This document shows, in pieces, positions 9,510-18,586 of a DNA stretch of 64,000 nucleotides (positions are counted from its first letter, which is position 1; every line of letters starts with the position of its first letter). Under the pieces are notes generated by a model. The model ran no database searches and was not told the origin of the DNA. It saw only the letters and a program-made list of their open reading frames with translations. The DNA is from Deltaproteobacteria bacterium. GTDB taxonomy: Bacteria; Myxococcota_A; Polyangia; Polyangiales; Houyiibacteriaceae. Where the stretch lies: positions 255,666-319,665 of the forward strand of contig JAEPMI010000012.1 in NCBI GenBank assembly GCA_017644045.1, in the 5' to 3' direction. A program made the position numbers and the translations under genes.

Positions 9510-10661
9510 ATGCATGACGAGACCCGCGCCGCCCTCGAGGCGCTGCAGACCGCGCTCGGCGTGAGCGGAGCCCTGGCCGAGGATCCGATCGAGGCGCTCG
9601 AGGCCCTCGCCGAGGCGGCCGAGCCCCTGACCAAGCGCACCTTCGACGGCGACCCCTACCCGCCGCTGGTCCTGGCCCTCGCCCCCGCGCCGGCGGAGCT
9701 CGAGGTGGCGACGCGCGTCAGTGACCTGGTCGCCTTCGAGACCCGCTGGTGGCAGCACGTCGGCTTCTACGTCGACCGACAGGAAGACCCGGACGGTCGC
9801 CACCGCGTGTACATCCGCGACGAGGAATCGCTCCCGGGTCAGCCGTGGCACTCGCTCCCCTCCATCGCCGCGCTGGCCGAAGGCTGGACGCAGGCGGCGG
9901 GCGGCGACACCGAGGTCGACTGGCGCGAGCTCGACGACGACCAGTGGGAAGGCGGCCCGACCTCCGGGGCCTTCGTGCTGGAGACGATGATGCACGGCTC
10001 GCTCGCCGCGCAGTGGGCGCTGGCGGGCATCGGCGCCTACCTGCCGCAGCGCCCCGAGCTGGCCGAGCAGCCGCTGCCGGTCGACGCCGACGCGAGCGGT
10101 CGCGAGCTCTGCCTGCACGCGCTGCGGGTGCTTCGGCTCGCTGGGAGCTTCCAGCTCCCGGAAGAGATGCCGGAGCTCAGCGAGGACCAGCAGGCGTACA
10201 TCGAGCACCTGCGCGATCTCGAGGACGCCTTCGCGGGCCGCGAGCCGGCGGTGGTCACCGACACAGCCGCGGAGAAGGGGCCGCTCCGCAAGGAAGCGAA
10301 GACCTGGCTCAAGGGCTTCGCCGACGCGGCAGAGCCGGCCGACCCGCTGGCGGGCCTCGGAGCCCTCCTCGGGGAGCCGGAGCCGGAACCCGAGCCCGAG
10401 CCGCTCACGACCTTCGAGAAGAAACTCCGCGCGGGCGTCGACTCGGTGATCACCAAGCTCGTGGACTCGGGCGACCTCGAGGTGCTCCAGCACGAGATGC
10501 TCATCGACGAGCTCACCCGCGTGGCGGAGGACGCGCGCAGCCCGAAGCACCTGCTGAAGAAGCTCGTGCGGGCGACCGTGGACTCGGAAGCCGTGGAAGA
10601 GATCTACGCGAGCGACGACGACCTCCACGAGGCGTTCAAGAAGGGCCTGGGCTTCGTGTGA
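9510..10661 (+). CDS. uncharacterised acidic cytosolic protein
   Basis: 383 residues, not recognised. No signal peptide or membrane helix. The sequence is Glu/Leu/Ala-rich and mostly helical in appearance, with aromatic patches (ETRWWQHVGFYVD, DDDQWEGG), an EP-repeat linker (EPEPEPEPEP, about residues 290-300) and a C-terminal helical module. The start ATG at 9510 is supported by the promoter just upstream. It may be transcribed alone: the preceding gene ends 38 nt upstream and a large hairpin follows. Confidence 0.6.
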   Translation: MHDETRAALEALQTALGVSGALAEDPIEALEALAEAAEPLTKRTFDGDPYPPLVLALAPAPAELEVATRVSDLVAFETRWWQHVGFYVDRQEDPDGRHRVYIRDEESLPGQPWHSLPSIAALAEGWTQAAGGDTEVDWRELDDDQWEGGPTSGAFVLETMMHGSLAAQWALAGIGAYLPQRPELAEQPLPVDADASGRELCLHALRVLRLAGSFQLPEEMPELSEDQQAYIEHLRDLEDAFAGREPAVVTDTAAEKGPLRKEAKTWLKGFADAAEPADPLAGLGALLGEPEPEPEPEPLTTFEKKLRAGVDSVITKLVDSGDLEVLQHEMLIDELTRVAEDARSPKHLLKKLVRATVDSEAVEEIYASDDDLHEAFKKGLGFV

Positions 10662-10688
10662 GCGAAGGCCCACCAGCTCGCGAAAACC

Positions 10689-10778
10689 AGGGACGATCTT
10701 GAGTTCTTTTGTTTTTCCATCAGCCGGCGAACAGCCCACCTGATCCAAGCAAAAACGAAAGAACTCGAGATCGTCCCT
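10689..10778. repeat. large imperfect inverted repeat, 28-bp arms
   Basis: Left arm 10689-10716 and right arm 10751-10778 are reverse complements with two mismatches; the outer core is GGGACGATCT. The 34-bp centre contains a second small inverted repeat (ATCAG...CTGAT). It sits in the 260-bp gap after the 9510 gene. The arms are A/T-richer than the surroundings. It could be a bidirectional terminator or a MITE-like miniature element; no target-site duplication is evident. Confidence 0.75.
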
Positions 10779-10826
10779 CCCCGAAGCGCGCGGCAGCAGC
10801 CCAGCGTCTTCCGCCACTCCGAACTC

Positions 10827-10862
10827 GGGCACGGGCACGGGCATGGGCACGGGCACGGGAGG
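10827..10862 (+). repeat. G3N3 hexamer array (six units)
   Basis: Units are GGGCAC, GGGCAC, GGGCAT, GGGCAC, GGGCAC, GGGAGG. The runs of three G separated by three bases fit an intramolecular G-quadruplex on the plus strand. The array lies 60 nt before the L,D-transpeptidase gene; a GGCCGC-TTC-GCGGCC hairpin follows at once. Confidence 0.8.
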
Positions 10863-10921
10863 CCGCTTCGCGGCCTGTAGAAAACTTGGGGCACACGCCT
10901 TCGGCGTGGCACGGCCGAGGT

Positions 10922-12559
10922 ATGCGTCGTGTCATCGTCGGCCTCGCCGTCCTCTCCGTTCCGCTCTTCGCCGCCTGCGAGGATCCGGCGCCGGGAGACG
11001 TCGATGCGCAGCCGGTCGGGCGGGTCACGGCCATCCCCGCGGTGCCTTCGACTCCGCCCGAAGAGGGCGTCGCAGAGGCGCCGACCGAGGCCGACCCCGA
11101 GCCCGTGCACCACGAGCCGGCGCCCGAGGCCGTCGATCCCCGGGCGGCGTTCGACGCCCGTTTCCCGAACCACGGCATCACCTTCCACTTCCTCGCCCGC
11201 GTGCGCGCCGAGCCGAACCAGTCGGCGCCGGTGATCGGCTACATGCGTCGCGGCGCGCGCTTCCGCGCCAGCGAGCGAGTCCCGGGTGTGGGCTGCGCGC
11301 GCGGCTGGTTCGAGGTGCCCGGCGACGGCTTCGTCTGTCGCGGCGAAGGCTTCCTGATCGGTGAGCTCCCGCCCTCCTTCGAGCCGACGCCGGTGCCCCC
11401 CGCGCTCGATGACGCCCTCCCCTACGCCTACGCCTGGGTCCCACGCGACGACATCGCGCAGTACTGGCACCTCCCGACCGAGGGCGAAGAGGCGCGGGTC
11501 GGAGAGATCTTCGCGGGCCTCCGCCGCCGCGCCGAAGCGGCGGCCGCCGTTCCCGCGCCCGAGCCCGAGGCGGCCGAAGAGCCGGAGACCGTCGAGCAGG
11601 CCGCGGTCGACGAGACCACCATCGAGGCCCCGCCGCCTCCCGGCAGCGCCGACGACGACACGGTCGAAGAGGAAGCACCGGCCGTGAACACGAGCCTCGC
11701 TCCAGTCGAACCGCCGAGCGTCGACCCGCTCGAGATCCCGGACTTCGTCCGGCTGCGCATGCGTCGTGGCTTCTACGTCAGCCTCGACCGCGAAGAGCGC
11801 GACGGGCCCCGCCACTTCTACCGAACCGTTCGCGGCGCCTACGTTCGCGCCGACGCGGTGGCCCCCAACGAGCCGCCCGATCACCGGGGCGTCACCCTCG
11901 GCGGCCAGTGGCAGCTGCCGGTCGCCTTCGTGTACCGGGGCAACACCAGTCAGCTCCGCCGGGTCGGCACGTCCAACCGCTTTCGTGAGGTCGGCCGCCT
12001 CGACAAGCACACCCCGCTGCGCGTGCTCGACACCCTCGAGCGCCTCGGTCAGCGCTACGCCGTCACCCGAGGGGGCGACCTCGTGCGCGGCACGTCCCTG
12101 CGGTGGGCCGAGCCGGTCGAGCGGCCGGCGGAGATCGGCGAGGACGAGCGCTGGGTGCACGTCCGGCTCTCGCAGCAGGTCCTCGTCGCCTACGAGGGCG
12201 ACACGCCGGTCTTCGCGACGACCGTCAGCACCGGCCGCCAGGGCTTCGAGACGCCGACCGGTGTCTTCCGGATCCAGTCGAAGCACGTGTCGACCACGAT
12301 GGACGACCTCACGAACCCCGACGAGGCCTACCTCATCGAGGACGTGCCCTGGACCATGTACTTCGAGGGCAACTACGCCCTGCACGCAGCGTTCTGGCAC
12401 GACGGCTTCGGCCGGCCGCGCAGCCACGGATGCGTGAACCTCGCCCCGACCGACGCCCGCTGGCTCTTCCGCTGGGCCGGACCCGAGCTCCCGGCCTCGT
12501 GGCACGGCGTGTTCGCGACCCGGACCCATCCGGGCACCGCGGTCTACGTGACCGAGTGA
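10922..12559 (+). CDS. L,D-transpeptidase lipoprotein with SH3-like region
   Basis: 545 residues. Signal peptide with lipobox FAAC, so anchored to a membrane and facing the cell wall. After a Pro/Glu linker, residues about 85-145 resemble a bacterial SH3-like domain. A second acidic Pro/Ala-rich linker (about 205-270) and another beta region follow. The C-terminal YkuD catalytic domain (about 415-545) has TPTGVF and the active-site motif SHGCVN, with nucleophile Cys504 and an upstream His (NYALHAAFWHDGFG). Such enzymes form 3-3 cross-links in peptidoglycan or attach proteins to it. ATG 10922 is chosen because it gives the lipoprotein signal. Confidence 0.88.
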   Translation: MRRVIVGLAVLSVPLFAACEDPAPGDVDAQPVGRVTAIPAVPSTPPEEGVAEAPTEADPEPVHHEPAPEAVDPRAAFDARFPNHGITFHFLARVRAEPNQSAPVIGYMRRGARFRASERVPGVGCARGWFEVPGDGFVCRGEGFLIGELPPSFEPTPVPPALDDALPYAYAWVPRDDIAQYWHLPTEGEEARVGEIFAGLRRRAEAAAAVPAPEPEAAEEPETVEQAAVDETTIEAPPPPGSADDDTVEEEAPAVNTSLAPVEPPSVDPLEIPDFVRLRMRRGFYVSLDREERDGPRHFYRTVRGAYVRADAVAPNEPPDHRGVTLGGQWQLPVAFVYRGNTSQLRRVGTSNRFREVGRLDKHTPLRVLDTLERLGQRYAVTRGGDLVRGTSLRWAEPVERPAEIGEDERWVHVRLSQQVLVAYEGDTPVFATTVSTGRQGFETPTGVFRIQSKHVSTTMDDLTNPDEAYLIEDVPWTMYFEGNYALHAAFWHDGFGRPRSHGCVNLAPTDARWLFRWAGPELPASWHGVFATRTHPGTAVYVTE

Positions 12560-12596
12560 GTTTGACGGGGCCACGGCCCCGGCCTACTTGCCCCCG

Positions 12597-14798
12597 GTGC
12601 ACCCCGCGCGCCCACAGCTACCGAGCCGTCCCTGCCCCGCGTGTGGGCAGCTGGTCGATCCGCTGCGCGCGCCGCGGGTCGTCGTGGTCCCCGACGGGCC
12701 GCGCTACCTCTGCAGCGACGACTGCCGCGGGGAGTTCCTCTCCTCGGTCCGCACCCACCAGCTCCAGCAGCGCTCACGGCCCGCGCCGGTCACGGTTCCC
12801 CAGCGAGTGCGCGACGCGACGCGGCCCTCGATCATCCTGCCCGCCCCCGGGGATGCGAGCGCGTCCACGAGCCGGCGTCCGGCGCTGCTCGACGTCGGCG
12901 AGGAGCCGGTTCCGTGGCCGAGCCTGGTCGCGGCCGTCGGGGCCGTGGTCGTCGCGGCGGTCGCACGCTCACCGCTGACCGGCGGCCTCGCCGCCCTGCT
13001 GGTCACCGCGTCGGCGGCGCTCACGCTCCGGCACCACGCGAGCGCCCGCAAGGACATCGGGTATCTGGCCTGGGCGGCCGGCCCGCTCGGCGCCGTGCTC
13101 GCGGCGGCCGGCGGCTGGGTCGCGCTCGCCGACGATCCCACCCGCTGGTTCGGCCTCGCCGGCGCTGGCGTCGCCGCGGCCGCCATGGCGGTGCGCGCCC
13201 ACCTCGACGCGCGCGGTCGCGCGCCAGTCGCCGACGCCGTTCGCGCGCTCCTCGCCCAGCTCCCGACCCGGGCCCGCGTCCCCGCCCGCGACGCGGGCGA
13301 AGGCACCCGCTACGACGAGGTCCACGCCACCGAGGTGCGCGCCGGCGAGGTGGTCCTGGTGGTCGAGGGCGAGACGCTCGGGGTGGACGGTGTCGTCCAG
13401 GCCGGTGAAGCGCAGGCGCTCCTCCATCCGGGCGCCCAGACGCCGCACTCGCGCGGCCCCGGAGACCCCCTGCTCGCTGGCGCGAGGATCACCAGCGGGG
13501 CGCTACGCGTCCGCGCGAGCCGGGTCGGTGGCGAGCGCGCGCTCCTGCGCATCCCGCGCTTCGGGCTCGTCACCGGTCGCCGCGCCGCGGGCATGCCCCG
13601 GCTGGCCGATCGGATCCGCACCATCGGTGGCCTCGTGGCCGTCGTCGGCGCCGGCGCCGGTGTTCTCCTCACCGACGCGCCCGGCCTCGCTGGGGCGCTG
13701 GCCGCGGCCGGCGCCGTGCTCCTCGCCGCGCCGCTCCTCGCCGCTCGCCGCGCGGCGGAGGCACCCTTCGTCGCCGCCGCGGCCAGCGCCGCGAGCCGCG
13801 GCATCGTCTTCAGCGATGCCCGCACGCTCGACGCGGCCGGCCGCGTGAACACCGCCGCCCTCTGCACCACCGGCACGGTCACCGTGGCCGAGCCCGAGGT
13901 GGTCGAGGTGACGCCCCTCGGCGACGTGCACGTCGACGACCTGCTCGGCATGGTCTCGGGCGCGTGTGCGTCGGTGGACGTCCCGCTCGCGCACGGCATC
14001 GAGCGCTACGTCCGCGCTCACGGCATCGCCCCGCAGATGGTCCGCCGCGTGGTGCACCAACCCGGCCGCGGCCTGACCGCGTTCGTGCCCGGACGCGAGG
14101 CGCTCGTCGTCGGCAACCGACAGCTCCTGCTCGACGAAGGCATCAGCGTGGCCGTGGCAGACACCGCCGCGGCACGCGCCGAGGAGCGCGGCGAGACGGC
14201 CGTCTTCGTCGGCCTCGGGGGTCGGGTGCGCGCGGTGCTCGCGCTGCGCGACGAGGTGCGCCCCGGTGCCCGCGCGGCCGTCCAGCGCATGTTCGACCAG
14301 GACATCGAGGTGGTGCTCATCTCCGGCGACCACCGCGCGACCGTCGAGGCGCTCGCGAGCACCCTCGACGTTCAGAACGTGAAGGCCGAGCTCGTGCCCG
14401 AAGAGCAGGGCGAAGCGGTCGAGGCGCTCGGTGGCTCGGGCGGCAACGTCGCGGCGGTCGGCTTCGATCGGCGCGACGGCCGGGTGCTCGCGGCAGCCGA
14501 CGTGCCGATCTTCCTCGACGCTGCCGGCGGGGCGCAGGGTGAGCGGGGCATCGCGCTGGCCACCGATGACGTCCGCGACGCGGCGGCGGCTCTGTGGATC
14601 GCTCGGGCCGCACGCGGCGAAGCGTGGAGCGGCGTGCTCCTCGCCGCGAGCGCGGGTGGGCTGCTCATGGCCGGCGCGGCGCTCGGCTGGGTGGCGCCCG
14701 CGGCGGCGGCCATCGGCGCGCTGCTCATCGACGGGCGCGCGCTCCTCGGCGGGGCGCGCTTGCTCCACCGCGTGGCGCTTCGAATCCCACTGCGCTGA
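12597..14798 (+). CDS. P1B-type ATPase-like protein lacking catalytic residues, with YHS/TRASH-like metal site
   Basis: 733 residues. The N-terminus has C13PAC16 and C39SDDC43, the spacing of the YHS/TRASH-like metal-binding segment of copper P-type ATPases. Hydrophobic helices and an actuator-like region follow. The P-domain, however, is degenerate. The phosphorylation motif DKTGT is replaced by C423-TTGT, TGD appears as SGD (576-578), and GDGxND is replaced by VGFDRRDG (621-628). The HP motif of the N-domain is not intact and no CPx membrane motif was found. It should therefore not form the aspartyl-phosphate intermediate. A regulatory or sensor pseudo-pump is possible. The reading frame is intact over more than 2 kb, so it is not a decaying gene. 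The GTG at 12597 is preferred (TACTTG 6 nt upstream); a TTG lies at 12588. Confidence 0.72.
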   Translation: MHPARPQLPSRPCPACGQLVDPLRAPRVVVVPDGPRYLCSDDCRGEFLSSVRTHQLQQRSRPAPVTVPQRVRDATRPSIILPAPGDASASTSRRPALLDVGEEPVPWPSLVAAVGAVVVAAVARSPLTGGLAALLVTASAALTLRHHASARKDIGYLAWAAGPLGAVLAAAGGWVALADDPTRWFGLAGAGVAAAAMAVRAHLDARGRAPVADAVRALLAQLPTRARVPARDAGEGTRYDEVHATEVRAGEVVLVVEGETLGVDGVVQAGEAQALLHPGAQTPHSRGPGDPLLAGARITSGALRVRASRVGGERALLRIPRFGLVTGRRAAGMPRLADRIRTIGGLVAVVGAGAGVLLTDAPGLAGALAAAGAVLLAAPLLAARRAAEAPFVAAAASAASRGIVFSDARTLDAAGRVNTAALCTTGTVTVAEPEVVEVTPLGDVHVDDLLGMVSGACASVDVPLAHGIERYVRAHGIAPQMVRRVVHQPGRGLTAFVPGREALVVGNRQLLLDEGISVAVADTAAARAEERGETAVFVGLGGRVRAVLALRDEVRPGARAAVQRMFDQDIEVVLISGDHRATVEALASTLDVQNVKAELVPEEQGEAVEALGGSGGNVAAVGFDRRDGRVLAAADVPIFLDAAGGAQGERGIALATDDVRDAAAALWIARAARGEAWSGVLLAASAGGLLMAGAALGWVAPAAAAIGALLIDGRALLGGARLLHRVALRIPLR

Positions 14799-14903
14799 CG
14801 CCGCGGGCGGATCGCCGCACGCGAGGGTCACTGCGTGCACGAGGACGAGCACGAACCGTGGCGCGCCTGCCCCTCCGAGCGCTGGCGTGCTAGCACCGCG
14901 GCG

Positions 14904-16361
14904 ATGGCCGAGGACAACCCCGAAGCCCCCGCGTCGACCTCGTCGACCTGGGGAGGGCGTTTCGAAGAACCGATGGACGCGGTGGCGCTTCGCTACAGCG
15001 CCAGCGTCGACGTGGACAAGCGGCTCGCGGAGCAGGACATCGAGGGCTCGATCGCCCACGTGACCATGCTCGCGAAGGTCGGCGTGGTCACCGGTGACGA
15101 GGCGGCGACCATTCGCGCTGGCCTGGAGAAGGTCCGCGAGACCATTCGCGCCGGCAAGATGGCCTGGAGCGACGAGCGCGAGGACGTCCACATGAACGTC
15201 GAGAGCGCGCTCACCGAGGACGTCGGCGACGTCGGCGGCAAGCTCCACACCGGCCGGAGCCGCAACGACCAGGTCGCGACCGACATGCGGCTCTGGACCC
15301 GCGAGGCCTGCAAGCGCACCGCGGCGCGCATCGACCGGCTCATGGGCATCCTGGCGCTCCGCGCCGAGGGCACCGTCGACGTGCTCCTCCCCGGCTACAC
15401 CCACCTGCAGCGCGCGCAGCCGGTGCGGCTCGCGCACCACCTGCTCGCCTGGGCGGAGATGCTGGAACGAGACCGTGGTCGACTGCTCGACGCCGCCAAG
15501 CGCATGAACGAGTCGCCGCTCGGCTGCGCGGCGCTCGCCTCGACCACCTTCCCCCTCGACCGCGAGATGACGGCGAAGGCCCTCGGCTTCGACCGACCGA
15601 TGCGCAACAGCCTCGACGCGGTCGGCGACCGTGACTTCCTGGTGGAGGCCGTCGGCGCGCTCGCGTGCGCGGCGGTGCACCTGAGCCGCATCGCCGAAGA
15701 GCTGGTGCTCTGGTCGACGCAGGAGTTCGGCTTCGTGGTGATGAGCGACGCCTTCACCACCGGCTCGTCGATCATGCCGCAGAAGAAGAACCCGGACATG
15801 GCCGAGCTCGCGCGCGGCAAGACCGGCCGGGTCATCGGCGACCTGGTGAACCTGCTGGTCACCCTCAAGGGTCTGCCGCTCGCGTACAACCGCGACCTGC
15901 AGGAGGACAAGGCGCCGGTCTTCGACGCCTTCGACACCGTGGACGACACCCTCGATGTGCTCAGCGGCGCCATCGCCGCGGCCGCGTTCCAGCCCGAGAA
16001 GATGAAGGCCGCGTTGCGCGAGGGCTTCCTGGACGCGACCGAGCTCGCCGATTGGCTGGCGGCGCGAGGCGTGCCCTTCCGCGACGCGCACCACGTGGTC
16101 GGCCACCTGGTCGCCAAGGCCCACGCCTCGCAGCGCACGCTCGGCGAGCTCACGCTCGACGAGCTGAAGGCCGAGCACGACGCCTTCGACGAAAGCGCGT
16201 TCGACGCGCTCGACATGGAGACGGCCGTCGAGCGCCGCGACCTGCCTGGCGGTCCCGCCAAGGGTCGCGTCGGAGCCGCCATCGCCGAGCTGCGCGAGCG
16301 CGTCGGCGGGCGAGGCATCGATCTGACGGCGCTAGCCAACGACACCCGGAGCGAACCGTGA
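14904..16361 (+). CDS. argH: argininosuccinate lyase
   Basis: 485 residues. Catalyses the last step of arginine synthesis, splitting argininosuccinate into arginine and fumarate. Diagnostic segments: [10 protein letters not shown] at the N-terminus, [20 protein letters not shown], and the fumarase-superfamily signature [11 protein letters not shown]. The ATG at 14904 is 7 nt after a TAGCAC -10-like box. Its stop overlaps the GTG of lysA by 4 nt, so the two amino-acid genes are translationally coupled. It is a distant relative of the fumC at 5232, which carries the same signature loop. Confidence 0.97.
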   Translation: MAEDNPEAPASTSSTWGGRFEEPMDAVALRYSASVDVDKRLAEQDIEGSIAHVTMLAKVGVVTGDEAATIRAGLEKVRETIRAGKMAWSDEREDVHMNVESALTEDVGDVGGKLHTGRSRNDQVATDMRLWTREACKRTAARIDRLMGILALRAEGTVDVLLPGYTHLQRAQPVRLAHHLLAWAEMLERDRGRLLDAAKRMNESPLGCAALASTTFPLDREMTAKALGFDRPMRNSLDAVGDRDFLVEAVGALACAAVHLSRIAEELVLWSTQEFGFVVMSDAFTTGSSIMPQKKNPDMAELARGKTGRVIGDLVNLLVTLKGLPLAYNRDLQEDKAPVFDAFDTVDDTLDVLSGAIAAAAFQPEKMKAALREGFLDATELADWLAARGVPFRDAHHVVGHLVAKAHASQRTLGELTLDELKAEHDAFDESAFDALDMETAVERRDLPGGPAKGRVGAAIAELRERVGGRGIDLTALANDTRSEP

Positions 16362-17641
16362 CCCTGCCCAGCAAAGCCTTCGCCTACGAGGCCGGCACCC
16401 TCACCGCGAGCGGAGTCGATCTGCGCACCGTCGCCGACGCCCACGGAACGCCCACCTGGGTCTACGCCGCCGAGCGGGTCGACGCGGCCTATCGCTCGAT
16501 CGAAGCGGCGATGAAGCGCGCCGAGCGTGGCGGCACCGAGACGCTCATCGCCTACGCCATCAAGGCCAACGGGAACCTCGCGCTGTTGAAGCGCCTCGCG
16601 AGCCTCGGCTGCGGCGCCGACATCGTCAGCGGCGGCGAGCTCCTGCGCGCCCTGAAGGCCGGAGTGCCGGCGAGCAAGATCGTCTACAGCGGCGTCGGTA
16701 AGTCGCGGCCCGAGCTGAAGCTCGCGCTCGAGTCGGAGATCCGAGCGGTCCACGTCGAGAGCGAGAGCGAGCTGAAGCTCCTCGGCGAGGTCGCGGCCGA
16801 CCTCGGTAGGAAGGCGACCATCGCCCTTCGGGTGAACCCGAACGTCGACGCCGAGACCCACCCCTACATCGCCACCGGGCTGCACTCGACGAAGTTCGGT
16901 CTGGAGATCGACGTGGCGCGCGAGCTCGTCCCCGCCATCGTGAAGGACGAGCGCTTCCACCTCGACGGCGTCAGCTGCCACATCGGCTCGCAGCTCGGCA
17001 CCGTCGAGCCGCTCCGAGAAGCGGTCACCCTCCTCGCGCGCTTCGCCCTCGAGTGCCGCGAGCTCGGCGCGCCCATCCGCTCCCTCGACGTGGGCGGCGG
17101 CTGGCCGCTGACCTACGGCAACGAGAAGGCGCCCTACCCGAGCGACGCCGCCTTCGGCGACGCCATCGGCGAGGGCCTCGACGAGGCCGGCGCGAACGAC
17201 TTCGATCTGATCACCGAGCCGGGCCGCTCGCTCGTCGGCGACGCCGGTGCGCTGCTCACGCGCGTGCTCACCGTGAAGGACCAGGGCGGCAAGCGCTTCG
17301 TCATCCTCGACGGCGCGATGACCGAGCTCATCCGCCCGGCGCTCTACCAGGCCTACCACGCGATCGTTCCGGTCGTGGCGACCGACGCCGAGACCCACGA
17401 CACCGACCTGGTCGGCCCGGTCTGCGAGTCCGGCGACTTCTTCGCCCGCGGCCGCGCGTTCCCGAGCGTCAGCGAAGGCGACCTCGTCGCCATCCTCGGC
17501 GCTGGCGCCTACGGCCGCGAGATGGCGAGCACCTACAACGCCCGTCCCCGCGCCGCCGAGGTCCTCGTCGAAGCCGGCGAGACCCGCCTGGTCCGTGAGC
17601 GCGGCGACGCCGAGTCCCTCTGGGCCGGCGAGCGCCTCTGA
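16358..17641 (+). CDS. lysA: diaminopimelate decarboxylase
   Basis: 427 residues; PLP-dependent conversion of meso-diaminopimelate to lysine. The PLP lysine is K69 in YAIKANGN. Other family marks are HIGSQ, the LDVGGGWP glycine loop, EPGRSLVGDAG, and the C-terminal GPVCESGDFFA with substrate-site Cys/Glu. GTG start overlapping the argH stop (GTGA). End of the argH-lysA operon: lower-GC genes with their own promoter follow. Confidence 0.96.
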   Translation: MTLPSKAFAYEAGTLTASGVDLRTVADAHGTPTWVYAAERVDAAYRSIEAAMKRAERGGTETLIAYAIKANGNLALLKRLASLGCGADIVSGGELLRALKAGVPASKIVYSGVGKSRPELKLALESEIRAVHVESESELKLLGEVAADLGRKATIALRVNPNVDAETHPYIATGLHSTKFGLEIDVARELVPAIVKDERFHLDGVSCHIGSQLGTVEPLREAVTLLARFALECRELGAPIRSLDVGGGWPLTYGNEKAPYPSDAAFGDAIGEGLDEAGANDFDLITEPGRSLVGDAGALLTRVLTVKDQGGKRFVILDGAMTELIRPALYQAYHAIVPVVATDAETHDTDLVGPVCESGDFFARGRAFPSVSEGDLVAILGAGAYGREMASTYNARPRAAEVLVEAGETRLVRERGDAESLWAGERL

Positions 17642-17642
17642 T

Positions 17643-17672
17643 TTCGCGCACGCGCCGCCGTTCGGCTACAGT
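17643..17672 (+). promoter_or_regulatory. promoter of the ATPase/TOPRIM pair
   Basis: TTCGCG, 18-nt spacer, TACAGT, then 6 nt to the GTG at 17679. The -35 overlaps the base pairs just after the lysA stop. Confidence 0.42.
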
Positions 17673-17678
17673 GGCTTC

Positions 17679-18581
17679 GTGATCTCGGAAGTTCACATCC
17701 GGAACTACCGGAGCCTGTGGGACCTCAAGATTCGTCTCACGCCGCTGACAGTGGTCGTCGGCGCGAATGGGGCAGGCAAGAGCAGCCTGCTGCGTGCATT
17801 GGCGAAAGGTGGCTCGCTTCCACAAGACCCGACGTTCGGCCACTCCGCGGGGAGCACCCGAAGGATCGTCACGGCCGCAGGGCATGAACTAGCCAAGATG
17901 CCCGAGAAGTTCCACGGGCAGCTGCTGGACCTCCGACTGGACCAACTGCGGAAGGAGAACAGGGTCGGCGAGGCGAACCTGCTGAGCAGCAATGGCGACA
18001 ACTTCGCTAACCTCCTCTCGTCTCTCGGCCGACGCCAACTCGAGTCACTCGCGCGCGAGTTCACCGCAGTTGTCCCCCTATTTTCAGACGTCGACGTGCG
18101 TCCCACTCATGGTGGCCATCACGAGGTCCGTTTCCAAGATCGTTGGAAGCAAGGCATCTGGTATGGGCCCAAGGAAGTGTCGGACGGGTCGTTCTTGGCG
18201 CTCTGCCTCCTAGCGCTCCGGTATCAAGAGCCGGTTCCTTCGCTGCTGGCCATCGAGGATCCCGACAGGGGACTGCATCCGTACCTCTACGAGCAGCTGA
18301 TCAATCGTTTGAGGGACTTTGCCGGCAACGGGGAACGTACCAAGGTCGTCATCAGCACCCACAACCCCAGCCTCCTGGACTGCGTCGAACTCGACGAGGT
18401 TCGGTTCATTCGGCGCAACCCCACATCCGGCTACACCGAGCTGACAGAGGTCGTCGGCAGCGACGACTGGAGGGAGTTCTTCCGAGTGCACGACGACCGG
18501 CTGGGCGACGCGTGGCTCACCGGCGCACTGGGGGGCGTGCCAGTCGGACCCACTCCAGACACGGAAGCCGCCGAGGAGTAA
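17679..18581 (+). CDS. AAA/ABC-type ATPase (AAA_21-like) of a putative defence pair
   Basis: 300 residues. SMC/RecF/OLD-like ATPase: Walker A GANGAGKSS (28-36, K34), signature-like VSDGSFLALCLLAL, Walker B LLAIEDPDRGLHP (E193-D194), and the switch His in STHNPS (H228). The N-terminal EVHIRNYRSLWDLKI is typical of this group. It lacks a fused nuclease; the next gene supplies a TOPRIM-like partner. Base composition is visibly more A/T-rich than lysA before it or the genes after, and third positions are less biased, consistent with horizontal gain. GTG 17679 is the first start that keeps the whole N-terminal strand. Confidence 0.82.
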   Translation: MISEVHIRNYRSLWDLKIRLTPLTVVVGANGAGKSSLLRALAKGGSLPQDPTFGHSAGSTRRIVTAAGHELAKMPEKFHGQLLDLRLDQLRKENRVGEANLLSSNGDNFANLLSSLGRRQLESLAREFTAVVPLFSDVDVRPTHGGHHEVRFQDRWKQGIWYGPKEVSDGSFLALCLLALRYQEPVPSLLAIEDPDRGLHPYLYEQLINRLRDFAGNGERTKVVISTHNPSLLDCVELDEVRFIRRNPTSGYTELTEVVGSDDWREFFRVHDDRLGDAWLTGALGGVPVGPTPDTEAAEE

Positions 18582-18586
18582 GTTCC

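Noticed and set aside
10827-10862. CRISPR-like array
   Set aside because: The period is 6 bp with no spacers, so it is a simple hexamer repeat. The arrays at 49365 and 53061 are rejected for the same reason. No CRISPR or cas genes were seen.
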